A stretch of DNA of 64,000 nt from Ehretia macrophylla. Its lineage: Eukaryota; Streptophyta; Magnoliopsida; Boraginales; Ehretiaceae. The stretch covers positions 82,855,825-82,919,824 of the forward strand of contig CM075764.1 of assembly GCA_037974665.1 (NCBI GenBank), in the 5' to 3' direction. The notes under the pieces are model-generated. The model did not search any database. It was not told the origin of the DNA and saw nothing but the letters and a program-made list of their open reading frames with translations. Shown here piece after piece: positions 11,280-24,077 of this stretch (position 1 is its first letter; each line of letters begins with the position of its first letter). The position numbers and the translations under genes were made by a program.

Positions 11280-13879
11280 TGTGAGACCCCGAATTTGCCC
11301 TTATTTGCAATTACATAATTTCATCTGTTTAAATGCTATTAGAATTAATATAAATGTATATATATATGTGTTACTAAGTGATCTTATATTAAATGTGCAT
11401 TCATAAAACTTTCATAAAGATTTTTATTGAAAATCTCATTTAAAGTGCCTTTTAAATAGCATTTGAGGACCCTTCCGCTAAATTTTTGAAACTGCACTTT
11501 TAAACGTTTTAAAAACTAGTTCTTCATTATTAAAAGACCTGCGATTTAATAAAAATTATTTCTGAAACAGATTAGGAATTTAAAATAGGCTTTCCGGGCA
11601 AAAAAATAGTATTTTTCAGCCGAATAGTGATTTCTGCTGAATGCGATTCTTACATTATATATTATAAATGATATATATGAATTTATATGTCATATTAAGT
11701 GATTATATATTGGTTGTACATTTAAAATACATTTGGAAAACAAATATGATGACTTTTCAACTTCTTTTGCAAAATCGGGTTTTGTGACTAAGTTTTATGT
11801 ATATGTATGCATATATTGAATGTTCTCAACTAAAAATAGTCCACTTAATATATATTATAAGTTAGATTTAGTAAAAATAACCTTTGTAGTAAAAAACAAC
11901 TAAAAGCAACTAAAGTTGACAACTTTGACTTTTGCAAAAATGTTGACTATGCTATTATATATGCAAAATACACTCATAAATCAGAAAAATAAGTTCAAAA
12001 CCCACTCATTTCTCACCTAGTGGTCGTTCACCTTGAGGGAGAAGGAAGAAATATTTTTTAGTTAGGCTAACAAAGTAAATTTTGCATATAATCTTCATTT
12101 CAAAGCCAAATTAAGTCATTCAAAGCTTGAAATTTCTTGTTGGGAACCTATTCTATCTATTTCTAGAATTACTTTTGACCAGAGGTGAAGGAAAAATATA
12201 GGTTAATATTTCAAAGTTGAGTTGAGTTTTTGGTTGATGCAATTATAGTTCTTGTTTTGCTAAATTGATGTTAGATTATTGCTTAGTATATGTTAAGGAC
12301 CAATTATATGTATTATTAGCCATTTTGAACGGTACTAGCATGTATTTCTATTTTATGGGCATTTAATTTGATTTATTGTCTTATAATCGAATAGATGTTG
12401 TTGTAGTAGTTGGAATTGAATGGTAGTTGCTTCTATAGGCTTGTTAATTATTGTGTAGTAATGTTGTAATGCCAAATTTTCAATTTGAATGCCATAGCAA
12501 AAGTCGAAAAAATCAGCCATGAGCACATTGCCATTTTTAGCTTGTTGGGCTTGTTTTGGGTGGATTTTGGTTGGTTTCCGAGGGGATTAATGTAGTTGCA
12601 TGTATGGTTGAGTGATATGAAAAGGTTTGGGGGTTGTTTGATTGATAGATTGTAAGTTATGAATTTTAGAAGTTTGTGTAATCTTTCTTTGAAATGTTAA
12701 ATGTGTCTTTAGTTGTTTGGTAGTGATTGTGTAGTTGTTTCTTGGATTGTTGTTGAGTAGGTTCGGGTTTGAATGCATGTTGAAATGTGTGTTAAGTTGG
12801 GTGGCCTACTTTGTCATCTAACTTGGTTGTCTTAGTTGTTTAATTAATGTTATGGTTGATTGAAGTACTGTTAATTGATTGATGATTGTTGTTGTACCGG
12901 GGGACAACCTACTTTGTTGTCTTCTCAGAATATGAAATGTTTATTATTATTGTCATGAGTCATGATAGTGTGTGCCACCTCTCGAGCAGCGTCAAGCTGT
13001 CGGGTTGTAAACGTCATGACTATCATGTACTACCCCCGGCTCGCATGGGCAGAGATGCCATGGAGGGAGGGGCTACATGAGGTACCTCCGGAATGTGTTA
13101 TTAGGTGTTATAAGAAGTTGGTTGAAATCGTGACGGCGTATGAAGCTACACCAGCTAGTATATCCTTTCACAACTGAATGGTTATTCATGTTGCTTGAAT
13201 TGAATTTTTAATGTTGATGAAGTTTATTGATTGTTATTGTATCTAGGATGATTTCTCAAGTGGTAAATAGAAAATGTTTCCAAAACATATTTTGAACCCT
13301 CGCTGAGCTTTGTATTGTATAAGCTCACCCTCTTTGTTGACTTTCAGGTGTTACCAAGCCGGAGTTAGGGTACATGCCTCAGGAGACTGAGTACGAACCT
13401 TATATGGACGAGTCAAATATGCAAGAGTCTTGTCCTTGATGCCTTGGCTGGAATTCTTCTATGTTGTTCTGTAATATGAAATATGTTGTAATGTTTAAAG
13501 CTTTAAAGGTTGTATTGTAAAAGATGCTTTAACGATAGTGAAAAGTATAATGTTAGTGTAGTAGTCTTACTTTTGGAAATGAATAGGTTGCTAGACTAGT
13601 TTTATATCTATTATGCATATATATATATTATAGCTTGTGGTATGTTGTGGAAATAGAGGCATATGACTTGTGGTTGGGATGTATGGTTGTATAATGGATG
13701 GTTTTGGATGTGTTGTATGTTGATGAATGATTGTTGGAGTTATGGTTGAAGTTGTAATTGGTTGTGTGATGTTATAAATGATTGGTTAAGAGTCCTATTG
13801 TCCATGTTACAGATGTTATATTGCCAAAATTTTGTTGCGTCCTAACTGATCGTAAGTGGGATCGAGTTGGGACATGACA
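11280..13879 (+). repeat. 5' LTR of LARD-1
   Basis: 2600 bp, TGAGACCCCG to GGGACATGACA. The 3' end matches gypsy-1 (GTAAGTGGGATCGAGTTGGG). A GC-richer block near 12960-13100 contains GGTACCTCCGGAATGTG, related to the near-palindrome in other LTRs. Short ORFs here (for example near 12886-13177) are chance readings of the block. A microsatellite-like ATATATATAT lies near 11352. Confidence 0.93.
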
Positions 13880-14073
13880 TTAAGTGGTATCAGAGCTTGA
13901 TTAGCTTGTAAGCTGAGGTATCCTCAGAATGTGGGCAACGGTCTTGACATGAATGCTTGTACTAAGTGTAAAGTGAATTATATGTTTATATGTTTATATT
14001 TTTATGTGATTAATTTACTTATGTAACTAAATTTCTATGTGATCAATATGCTTTAGGTGTTAAGTGAACTAAT
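13880..14073 (+). other. LARD-1 primer site (13885-13896) and first part of leader
   Basis: TTAAG then TGGTATCAGAGC, complementary to tRNA-iMet. The leader that follows (TTATGTGATTAATTTACTTA, GTGTTAAGTGAACTAAT) closely matches the gypsy-3 leader on its minus strand. It is interrupted at 14074 by copia-2. Confidence 0.85.
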
Positions 14074-14790
14074 TGAAAGGATCTGTTCTCGAAAACGTGT
14101 GATTCACAACATAAAAGAGTTAAAGCGGAAGCGTTGAGCATTTTAAAATTTTCAACATTCACTTTTATAATCACATGTATTTCCAAAGTAAAGTCTATGG
14201 TAATCAACATGCAACATATAATATATCAAATATACTATAAAGTAAACGAGAGGTAAAATGGCATACCTCCTGTTTATAGCTGAGTGAAGGTGGAACCACG
14301 ATGGAGATGCTACGGCGTGGACAAGCCTTCTTCTCACATGCAAAAGCTCTAGATTGAAACATACAAATATCCAAATGTTATTTCTACAAACTAAGTAGAT
14401 GTAATAGCTACTTAGTAATAAATTAGAGCTTGCATATAGATATAAAACAAAAAGAATAACACTTATCTTTTTTTGTGCTTTGGCCGAGAGCATCAAGGAA
14501 GAAGATATAGTTCTCATCTCGTAGATAGCGTGGACTAGCCTCCTTCACAAGTATAAAGGTCGTAGATTGAAACACACGGGTATCCAATGGCAAACACCAC
14601 CAACCAAGTATATGTGCTAGCTTCTCGGTGATAGATCTAAGCTTGTATATTAGTAGAAAACCAAGAGAAAAATCCTACCACCCTATCTTTACTATGGTCG
14701 AAAATACCATGAAAGAAATGAGAGAATTTTGTCATCTTTTTGCTCTTGTGTTGGCCGAAAATCAACAACAAAAAGAGTAGAATAGTTGGC

Positions 14791-14800
14791 CTTTATATAG
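14791..14800 (-). promoter_or_regulatory. Putative TATA box in the copia-2 LTR
   Basis: On the minus strand CTATATAAAG follows a stretch matching the lower-copy LTR, about 720 bp before the LTR end, a sensible place for the U3/R boundary. There is no direct evidence of transcription. Confidence 0.45.
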
Positions 14801-15077
14801 AGTCTTGAGTTGTGTAGGATTGTGACAAATGGCATGTTATGTCTTCTCAAGACTTCATCCTTTTGCCAAGTGTCAATCATGCACACACTCAACCAACTTG
14901 TTATTTATCTTTTTGTGCAACTTGTTGTTTGTCCTCTAGTGTTTCGTTCACTAGTGCAAGTTGTCTTTTGTCTTTTAGTATTCTGTCTTTTAGTGCAAGT
15001 TGTCTTTTGTCTTCTAGTGATAACTTTTCAATAATTAATTATAATCCCCATTAGAATAACTAATTGGAAATAGACCT

Positions 15078-15251
15078 CAATACTTTTAGTGTTTGCACTT
15101 TGGCCCCAATACTTTCAGTATTTGTACTTCGACCCCAATACTTTTAATATTTAAACTTAGATCTTAATACTTTCAGTATTTGTACTTTAGCCCCAATACA
15201 TTCAGTATTTGCACTTAGGCCCCAATACTTTCAGTATTTATGCTTTTGGTC
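15078..15251. repeat. 29-bp minisatellite, six copies, in copia-2 LTR
   Basis: The unit start CAATACT recurs at 15078, 15107, 15136, 15165 (variant), 15194 and 15223, an exact 29-bp period. Most units contain AATACTTTCAGTATT or a close variant, a 6-bp inverted repeat around TTC. Copia-1 has one such unit only. Confidence 0.92.
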
Positions 15252-17068
15252 CGCTAACTATTAACGTTCAAAATAAACAATGTTAACTCTTTAACGTGTT
15301 TCCAACTTAATATCAAGCTCGTTAATTGCCTTATTCTTGATGCTCTCCTTTTTACATAATGGGACATACAGTTCATTCAGAACCTTTCTAACTAACTGTG
15401 GTCCACCCCGAAATAGACATTCTATTATTGGTTTCAGATCAAAAATCCAAACTAATAAATCCGTCACCACAGATTTTACCTTCTCCATAGAATATATTTT
15501 AAGTGCTTCAGAAGTACTTTAAATATATGCAAATATTATCCAACATTCTCAATTAGGATAGGATTGTCATTCACTCATAACACTTTACAGTTTGCACAAT
15601 GTCAAACGTTGTACATAGCAACTTATGAAATCATCTATTACTCAAGCATATGATGATTTCATCCCAATCTTGCTATGCTGCTAGAGTTTCTCAAAAATCA
15701 TTCGTCGAAGATGGATTCATTGTCTCAAGGACAATAACTCTTTTCTTTGATTTCTTTTCGAAAAACCATCATGAACACCTTCAAGCTCACTCTAGCTACA
15801 ATCTTTGGAATATGTTAAGTAATCTCCTCGTACTATCACCATAGCTACAAATTTCCAAGATACTAATAACATCTTCCAAGTTTGGAGAACATTTAATGTG
15901 ACTAGACTTTAACTGACATCACATCACTTATATCATCAACTATGATAGACAAGTCATCAACATTCAGATTAGGAATAGTGGTTGCGCTCCCATTAACTCT
16001 GATGCCAACACAAGATACATCCAAGTAATCATTATCTCGAAGACACAAATCACTTTTGTGCACCCAATAGAAGATATCCCCATATTCTCTAGAGGATGAG
16101 ATACACTACTAGATTTACAAAGATCTTGTGTGATGACATTTCAGACCGAATTGAATAGATTTAATATTTAGATTTAGGTGATTTTGTGGCTTAGAGGACA
16201 CTTCCTCAATTTCTATTTAGTTAGAATGCATCAACCTTCTTGAACAAAAACTTTTCCTTCAAGAATGATCACAATCTAGCAGATCAATACAACTTGATCA
16301 CAAAATAGAAATTATATCCTATAAGACAAGGACATAGCACAAAATTACCTTTCAACCCCAAGTTCCCACTTGTCCTTTAAAACTTTTCAATAAAAGTAGG
16401 ACAATCCAAGTATTACCTCCTTTAATATTTGGTTGTTATCCAACTCTTATCACATATAAAGTTATAGAAATGGTAGGATTCAAGATCTATTCAATAGAAG
16501 AAAATAAGGAAAGTACAACTCACAAGTAAATAATATGATTAGTCCAACTAATCAACTTTTGCACAAAACATAATTTCTTCACTAAGAAATTCTTGTTTAA
16601 CTGTGGTGCATTGGGTGTTGTTAATTATGATACTATACCAAAAGATTGGGATACATATCCAAATAGTACTCAAGTCTTTTAGAATGATGATCACATCATA
16701 ATGCAATAATACATTTTCTTATATGGTTTCTCTACTTTAGTCTAATGCTTTTTGAATCATTCAAAAACTTTAGATATGTTCTTCAACAAGAACTCATAAC
16801 CTTTCTATGACAATCATTAGTGAGGTTATATAAAGGAGAAAACACAGTTGAAGCTTATTCACAGAAAAGCTTGTACATCACAATGTACTAATCCAAACAA
16901 TTTAGTATTTTTAACCCTTTATCAAACAAAGGGTGACTTGGTTACCTTCCCAAAATAAGATGTATAATTCGATCCGAAAACCAACTTACTCAACATCTTA
17001 ATATTGGAACTAACTAAGTCATAAAGAAACTACAATTGTCTTGGATTATAAATTTTATCTCAAAATAG
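15252..17068 (-). pseudogene. Copia-2 pol remnants, heavily decayed
   Basis: No long frame. Minus-strand 15990-16290 aligns at DNA level with copia-1 36500-36790: the segment around the RRSSRVSHPP-type linker between IN and RT, and the GAGGAA..TGTCCTCTRARCCACAAA stretch. The RT core and most of IN are absent or unrecognisable. Minus-strand 15291-15488 is open for 65 codons, without a match I recognise. The flank of gypsy-2 at 17064-17068 is AATAG. Confidence 0.6.
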
Positions 17069-19545
17069 TGTGACGCCCGAGACTTAGCCATACATTACTA
17101 GTTGCATCCACTATTTGCGCATATCTTCTGTACATTACTTGTTGCTTTACTTGATTACTATTTATCACATTTTTCAACTACTTAAGTACTTCGAATTAAC
17201 ATTTTTCTTAAATCAAATTAATTATTTTAGGAATGAGAAAAATGTACATTTGAGCTAAAAGCGATAGGAGCATCCGATTAGAAAATGTTTAGTGGTTCTA
17301 TGAATAGTATTACGTGGCTAGAGTTTATATTTTGGTTAGCTATCATATTTTTGCACCTTTAGACTCATTTCTAAGCTAACAAGGCTCATTTTATAGTCAC
17401 ATACACATTCCTAACTTAACCCCACCTAAGTATTACTCAACCCACACACTTATAAACTCAACATAACAAAAAAAAAATGTGAAAAAACAAGGGATGAACC
17501 CGACAGCAGCTAGGGAGAAGAAGGAGGATTTTTGGCTCATCAAATCTCCATTCCAAGCCAAGCCAAGCTTGGTACAAATAGTTAGGGTGTTTGCTAGCCT
17601 TTTCCAAGCTCCTACGCGCTTTAGGTGAGGAATTTCTTGAGTTTTTACATTATTTGAAAATGTTGTCAACTTACAAAATTTGTAGATTTGCTATTAAATA
17701 CTTATGCAATTCTTAAATATGCTAATGTATGTTGTATATAAGTAGTAGAGACCACATTTATGTTATTGTTTCGTAGTTTAAGCGGTTGAATTCATTCGTT
17801 GATTGTATGGCATGAATAGTGATGGGAATTCTAGGGTTTTGTGAAATCGAATCTTGTAGCTTGTTTCAATGGTCTAAATAGGTGCTATAGGTGCTAATGA
17901 AGGTAGTGTAAAGGCCCCGTAGGGTTTAATTACTCGTAACGTAACAAAAACGCAAAATAGGCGACTTTTTAAAAGGTGTTTCATGGCTATCGCTAATCCG
18001 GGTAAAATTGACCTTCACATTTGGTATTCCTAGGCTATGTAGGTTCTAAACAAGCTTAGCTAGCTTCTGTTTGAGTCCCGGTTGAGGTACATGTAGTACA
18101 AAGTCATAAGGAAAAAATTGGGGCTTTTGTGCTAAACGTGGGTAAACGGGTATAATCGAGGGTCCTAAGAATGCCTAATGGGTTAATTGAAAGTATGGAA
18201 TAGGCCGCTTTCCAATCTAGAACAATAGCTTGAGTTTGGAAGGAAAACGGGTTGAGTTACAAAGGGGTTTAAGTAGAAATTCGATTGTCTCACACTTCTA
18301 AGACCTTGTCATGACTCCTTGAATGTTTAAATGTGTTTTTAAGATGTTCTTGAGCTTTTGGTATAGTTCTATGTGAATCTTGATTATGCCCCTTTGTAAT
18401 CGCTTAGTTATCTATATGTTAATGCTTCTATTCTAACTGTTCCAAGGTCAACCTATTTTGTTGATCCTCCTATGTGTTATTGCTTCCATTATTATTGTCG
18501 TATTTCCATTGATAAGTGCATTGCATAGTGGTTGCGCAACTATAGTCTCAGGGGTGGATGTATTGAATATCAGCTAGGCGGCAACAGGCTTGCCAGTGGA
18601 TATTCGGTCTTCGTGCCCTAGTCCCTCACTCGCCTGGTCTGGAGATTACCAGGGGGTGTTGGGTCGTAGGCTTATCGGGGTACATCCGGAGTACACCCAC
18701 TAGAGTGATTGGGGTTATGTCGGCACATCGATCGTGGTTTGTGGTTCGTGAACAAATGAAAGAGAATTTTGGAGTATTGGGGTTAAGTGTATCGTATCCT
18801 TTGATATGTGTGGTTACTTACTGTTTCATTGTACTTTACTTGCCTTTCTTGCTTAACTGCTATAATTTTTGCATTGCACGCCCCGGGTAGTCTTAATCCC
18901 TTACTAGGCAATTGTGGTTGCCCATACCTCGCTAACATGTTTTAGGAGATGCTGAGGTTGAACCCCAGCTAAATTTGGTTGAGGGTGAAGAACAAGATTT
19001 CCAGACTGATCAGTTGCCTTAGTTGTAGTGTCTATTTGTTTGAGGTGGATTATGGTTCTTGTTGATAAGTGAAGATCTTGTTTGTTCTATCTTATGTTCT
19101 ATTTTGTAGCCTAAGTGCTTATGTACATATTTGTGTGGTTGCAAGTTGAAGGCTAAATGATTGTAGCAGAAGACATAGAACTATGGCATGTAATAACTTC
19201 TATTTCTACTCTTAGCTACTTTGCATGCTTGGGGGTGAATGACTGGTTGAATGGTTGTTTTGAACTTCCAAGAATGTTTAAATGCTAACATGGAGTGGCA
19301 TGATAAGCAGTTTTGTAAAGAAGTTTATATTGTGAATGCATGCTTGTATAAATCTAAACTGTTTGTATGTCTTAGGGCTCGGATGACCTTAAAGCTAGGA
19401 TCTTTAATTAGAAATGGAATTCTTGCTATGTTGTGGCTTTATTGAACATTATAGGTTTTCAAAATGTCCACGGTACAGAGGAGACTCTATCCGTTGGTCA
19501 GTTTCAGACTTAACCTTTAGCGTGGGGTTGGGTTAGGGCGTGACA
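17069..19545 (+). repeat. 5' LTR of gypsy-2
   Basis: 2477 bp, TGTGACGCCC to AGGGCGTGACA. It has a GC-richer block at about 18540-18720 with GGTACATCCGGAGTAC at 18679-18694 and a poly-A tract near 17467. It contains no gene; small ORFs such as 18705-18890 repeat in part in the other LTR and carry no domain. Confidence 0.95.
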
Positions 19546-19918
19546 TCTAGGTGGTATCAGAGCTATTAGAATGCATGAGCCAGGACAGGGTTCTCGGTCT
19601 GTGCGTAGAGGTCTATTATATGATTGTGTGATTGCATAAATTAGTGAACCTTTGATTGACTAAGTAAAAATATAATTGGTAAAGAACATGCTAGCATGGA
19701 AATGGAATGTGAAAGGTCTTTTAAGAGTTAATGTTTGAATGTGAAAAGTCTATAATGTAAAGTATGATTAAGTGACTTATATGTATCTCTTGTATATGAG
19801 TATTCATATGATCTTACTTAAGTGACTTTATGTGGATTCATTTGAACTTCTTCTTATGTGCTTTAATTGCAAACTACATATATACCAGTCATAACACTTT
19901 GCATTCTACCTGCTTGAG
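19546..19918 (+). other. Gypsy-2 leader with primer binding site (19552-19564)
   Basis: TGGTATCAGAGCT, six bases after the LTR end, pairs with tRNA-iMet. The remaining leader is AT-rich, with CTTATGTG and AAGTGACTT words near 19770-19860, a weaker version of the TTATGTG leader of the other elements. Confidence 0.88.
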
Positions 19919-20939
19919 ATGGGCCTCATCGACAAAACAAAAATCAGAATGTTGAAGATGAAGAGGTTGATCAGCGGACAATTAATAAACAATTGACTGC
20001 TGCAATAGGGTAGATTGCTCAAGTACTACAGAGACAGGGAGGAAATGCCCCTGTGGGCATCCCAGTTCAAGGTCAGGTCGGGACTGAGGGCGGTTGAAGT
20101 AACTACTTAGAAAAATTCTTGCACCGTGGGCCATCTAGTTTCTTTGGGGAGCCAGATAATATGCAGGTTGAACGGTGGTTGAACAAGGTAGAAAATATTC
20201 TTTTAGGCCTTGAGTATACTGATACGAGACGGGTTGTATGTACTGCATTTTTGCTCAAGTGAGATGCCAAGCAGGGGTGGCACACTGTTAAATATAGGTG
20301 GGAGACGGAGGCTGTACCTCGGACTTGGGATGAGTTTGTGAGAGAATTTTGACAAAAGTACATTATAGAAACAGCTATTGAAAGGCGAGAATAGGAGTTC
20401 ATTAATTTGAAACAGGGCAACATGACCGTTGATCAGTATGATGCTGATTCACCTGTTTGTCTCGTTACATGCCAGTACTAGTACAACCAGAGAGCAAAAG
20501 AATTCAGAGATTTGTTATAGGGCTGAGGCCTGATATCTCGTTGAATCTGTCTACTCAAAACTATCATTCCTATGTAGCAGCTGTCAGAATAGCCGCCAGG
20601 TATGAGAAACGCAAAGCTTTCTTGTTTGGAAAACCGAGTCAGCCTACTAAACGGCCGCACCAGACTCAGAGTCAGGGATTTCAAAGGCAGACTGTTTCAG
20701 TAGGTTAGAGTCAGCAACCGAGGCAGACTCAGAGCTATACAGGGCCTACTCAGACTCAGGCACGGCTAGTACAGAGTCAGAATTAGGGTCAGCCTCGTCC
20801 AGCGACAACGCGATCACAGCAGGGTAGTTTAGCTACTTCTACTTACAGAGCTTCTTCGGGAGGTACTGTTCTAAGACGTTACCAGCAGTGCAGCTTCTGT
20901 TAGTGCCAGGGCTACACTAAGGAGAACTGCTAGAGTAGA

Positions 20940-21767
20940 TTGAACAGGTGTACGGGATGCGGGAGTGAGCAGCACAGGGTTAAAGATTGCCTGAAATTTA
21001 AGAACACCAGGGGTCAGACATCTAGTCAGAGTTCTCGGACCAGGGCACTAGCTGCAGCACCAGCACTACGAGGGCAGGCCCGAGTATTTGCTTTGGACGC
21101 TAAGGAGCTTCCAAATACGACTGATGTGGTAGAAGGTACTTTTCTTCTTAATGATCAGTCCGTTAAAGTTTTAGTTGACTCCGGGGCTACTCATTCCTTT
21201 ATTACTCCTATCTATGTGCAAAATGCTAAATTGAAACATGATAAATTGTTGCATGAGATTGTGGTTTATACACCTATGGGTCCGAAGTTTGTTACTAAAT
21301 CTATTTGTAAAGCATGTAATATTTATATTAAGAGTCGTGTATTTCCTGCTGATTTGATTATTCTACCCTTTAATGACTTTGAAATTATACTGGGGATGGA
21401 TTGGTTAGGAAGATATTATGCACATCTTGACAGTAGAAAGAAGATTGTGAAACTAGAAATGCCTGACCAGCCTATAATTGAAATTGTTGGAAGTAGAAAA
21501 TCAACTGGAACTCCTATAATTACTTCTATTAAGGCATCAAAACTGTTGAGCAAAGTTTGTGAGGCTTATCTTGCATATTTAATTAATCAACCTGGGAAAA
21601 AATTGAAATTGAATGATGTGCCTATTGTGAGAGAGTTTTCGGGGGTTTTTCCTGAGGAATTACCTAGTTTACCGCCTGATAGAGAGATAGAGTTTATGAT
21701 TGATTTATTGTCGGGGACTACACTTATCTCTAGGACTCTGTATAGAATGGCTCTACCCGAATTGTAG
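20940..21767 (+). pseudogene. Gypsy-2 CCHC knuckle and aspartic protease (fragment)
   Basis: It opens with RCTGCGSEQHRVKDC, a CX2CX4HX4C nucleocapsid finger; an upstream first finger is broken by TAG at 20901 and 20931. The retropepsin motif VLVDSGATHSFI lies near residue 78, followed by GMDWLGRYYAHLD. The frame ends in the linker YRMALPEL at a TAG; the paralogues have Lys there. Confidence 0.92.
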
Positions 21768-21782
21768 GAATTAAAAGTTCAA

Positions 21783-22292
21783 TTGCAGGGTTTGCTTGAG
21801 AAGGGATTCATTCAGCCGACTTCTTCGCCTTGGGGTGCACCAGTTCTATTTGTTAAGAAGAAAGACGGATCTTTTCGCTTATGCATTGACTATCGAGGCC
21901 TTAATCAGGTGACTATCAAAAAAAAATATCCATTTCCTTTAATTGAAGAGTTATTTGATCAGTTGCAAGGCGCCATGGTATTTTCTAAATTCTATCTGAG
22001 GTAGGGTTATTATTAGTTGAGGATTAAGAAGGATAATGTACCTAAAACTGCTTTCAGAACTCGTTATGGTCATTATGAGTTTGTTGTTCTGCCGTTTGGT
22101 TTGACTAATGTTCCATCCGCATTCATAGATCTAATGCAGAGGGTATTCCGTCCTTATCTGGACCAATTTGTGGTTATCTTCATTGACGATATTCTTGTAT
22201 ATTCTAAATCAGAGGCGGAGCATGAACAACATCTCAGGATTGTATTGCAGACTCTCCAAGAAAATCAATTGTTTGCAAAGTTTAGTAAATGA
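21783..22292 (+). pseudogene. Gypsy-2 reverse transcriptase fingers and palm (fragment)
   Basis: Contains [20 protein letters not shown], then two TAG stops (22002, 22014) replacing both Gln of RQGYYQL, then [19 protein letters not shown] and the catalytic [10 protein letters not shown]. It ends FAKFSK with TGA in place of the Cys seen in the other copies. RT is split and inactive as it stands. Confidence 0.92.
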
Positions 22293-22553
22293 GAATTCTG
22301 GCTAAAACAAGTTGCTTTTCTTGGTCATATTATCTCGCAGGATGGTACTTCTGTTGATCCAGCGAAGATTGAGGTTGTGTTAGCTTGGAAACGACCTGAA
22401 ACTGTTACAAAGATCTGTAGCTTTCTTGGCTTAGCTGGGTATTATCGGAGATTTGTCAAGGACTTCTCCAAAATTGTAGGGCCTTTGACTCAGCTCACTC
22501 AGAAGAAGACAATGTTTGATTGGAATGATAAATATAAGGCTAACTTCTAGGAA

Positions 22554-23399
22554 TTGAAGAAGAGGTTAACCACAGCTCGTATTCTTGCTTTGCCTGAGGG
22601 CTATGAGTATCTGGTAATCTATAGTGATGCTTCTAAGGAGGGTCTGGGTTGTGTATTGATGCAGAATGGAAAGGTTATTACTTATGCTTCCAGGAAACTA
22701 AAACCTTATGAACCTAACTATCCGACGCACGATCTTGAGCTCGCAGCTATTATTCTTGCATTGAAGAAATGGCATCATTATCTCTGGGGTAACAAATTTG
22801 AAATCTTTATAGATCATAAGAGCCTGAAGTATCTGTTTTCATATAAAGAGTTGAACATGAGGCAGAGGCGTTGGCTGAAGGTACTGGAGGACTACAACTG
22901 CACTATTAATTATCTTCTAGGTAAGGCCAATATTGTTGCTGATGCTTTGAGCCGAAAGGCTACCATGGCTAGCTTGATTATCAAGAATTGGGAGTTCATG
23001 GAAGAGCTATGCTTATGGAAGCCTAAAACTTCAGATTCTAGTATTCAATTTGCAAGTTTGCAGATCCAATCATTATTATTATCCAGGATTAGAGAAGCTC
23101 AACAGACTGATTCTCATTTGTTGAAAATCTTAGAAAAGTCTAAAGAGGGAGAGTTGGATTTCAAACTGCATGAAGATAGTATTCTTAAATTCAAAGGTAG
23201 AATCTGTATTCCGAGTGAGCCATCCTTGAAGAAAGATATACTTGCTAAGGCACACAGTTCCAGATATACTATTCATCCAAGTAGTACAAAGATGTACAGG
23301 GATCTGAAACAGAACTTCTGGTGGAACAACATGAAGAGAAAGATTGCCGACTATGTTGCTAGATGTCTTACATGTCAGAAAGTTAAAGCGGAGCATTAG
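22554..23399 (+). pseudogene. Gypsy-2 RNase H and integrase zinc finger (fragment)
   Basis: 281 codons. RNase H begins at [19 protein letters not shown] and includes [23 protein letters not shown]-like [10 protein letters not shown] and [15 protein letters not shown]. The HHCC finger follows ([20 protein letters not shown]). It ends at a TAG (23397) where gypsy-1 reads Gln. Confidence 0.93.
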
Positions 23400-23411
23400 A
23401 GACCTGCAGGG

Positions 23412-24038
23412 TTGTTACAGCCTTTGGCTATACCTAATTGGAAATGGGACCATATTACCATGGATTTTGTCTCAGATTTGCCGAGGTCTTCGAAGGGTAA
23501 TGACTCAGTTTGGGTTGTTGTTAATAGATTGACCAAGACTTCTCACTTTATTGCTAAAAAGAAGACTGATTCTCTTGATAAGTTAGCTAAGTTATATATC
23601 GAGAATATTGTCAGACTTCATGGGATTCCAAAGACTATTGTGTCAGATAGAGATCTCAGGTTCATATCTCAGTTCTGGCAGAAGATTCAGAAAGCTTTGG
23701 GCACGACTTTGAGCTTCAGTACTGCTTATCACCCTCAGACGGATAGTCAATTGGAGAGAACTATCTTAATCCTCGAGGATATGTTGCGAGCTTGTATTTT
23801 GGACTTCGGTAAGAGTTGGGAGAAATATTTGCCACTCGCAGAGTTCGCCTATAACAATAGTTATCAAGCTACTATTGGTATGGCACCGTATGAGGCACTT
23901 TATGGGCGTAAATGCAGGTCTCCTCTCTATTGGGATGAGGTTGGTGAGATGAAGACTATCGACCCTACTCTATTTCCTGAGATGAACAGAATGATTGATC
24001 ATGTACATCTTATCAGAACGAGAATGCTTACAGCTTAG
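23412..24038 (+). pseudogene. Gypsy-2 integrase catalytic core (fragment)
   Basis: All three D,D-E residues are visible: MDFVSDLPRSS (Asp), VSDRDLRF (Asp), and DSQLERTI (Glu). The [20 protein letters not shown] and [12 protein letters not shown] motifs are typical of Ty3 integrase. It ends at MLTA with TAG for Gln. Confidence 0.93.
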
Positions 24039-24077
24039 AGTCGGCAGAATAGTTACGCAGATAGACGTCGTCAAGAT

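Larger units (their letters stand above)
14074..15260 (-). repeat. 3' LTR of copia-2 (inner boundary approximate)
   Basis: It ends with the copia-type TCCTTTCA terminus on the minus strand, contains a TATA-like box and a 29-bp minisatellite that corresponds to a single unit in the copia-1 LTR (near 42720). No exact TGTTAG start was found; about 15260 is my best estimate. Confidence 0.6.

Noticed and set aside
12886..13177. Overlapping ORFs in the GC block, also found near 34505-34714
   Set aside because: They recur because the block is in both LARD-1 LTRs. Frame is not kept between the copies, and other LTRs have stops.
15291..15488. 65-codon minus-strand ORF in copia-2 with a protein-like composition
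   Set aside because: I recognise no motif, and its surroundings are decayed copia DNA. Kept only as part of the copia-2 remnant.
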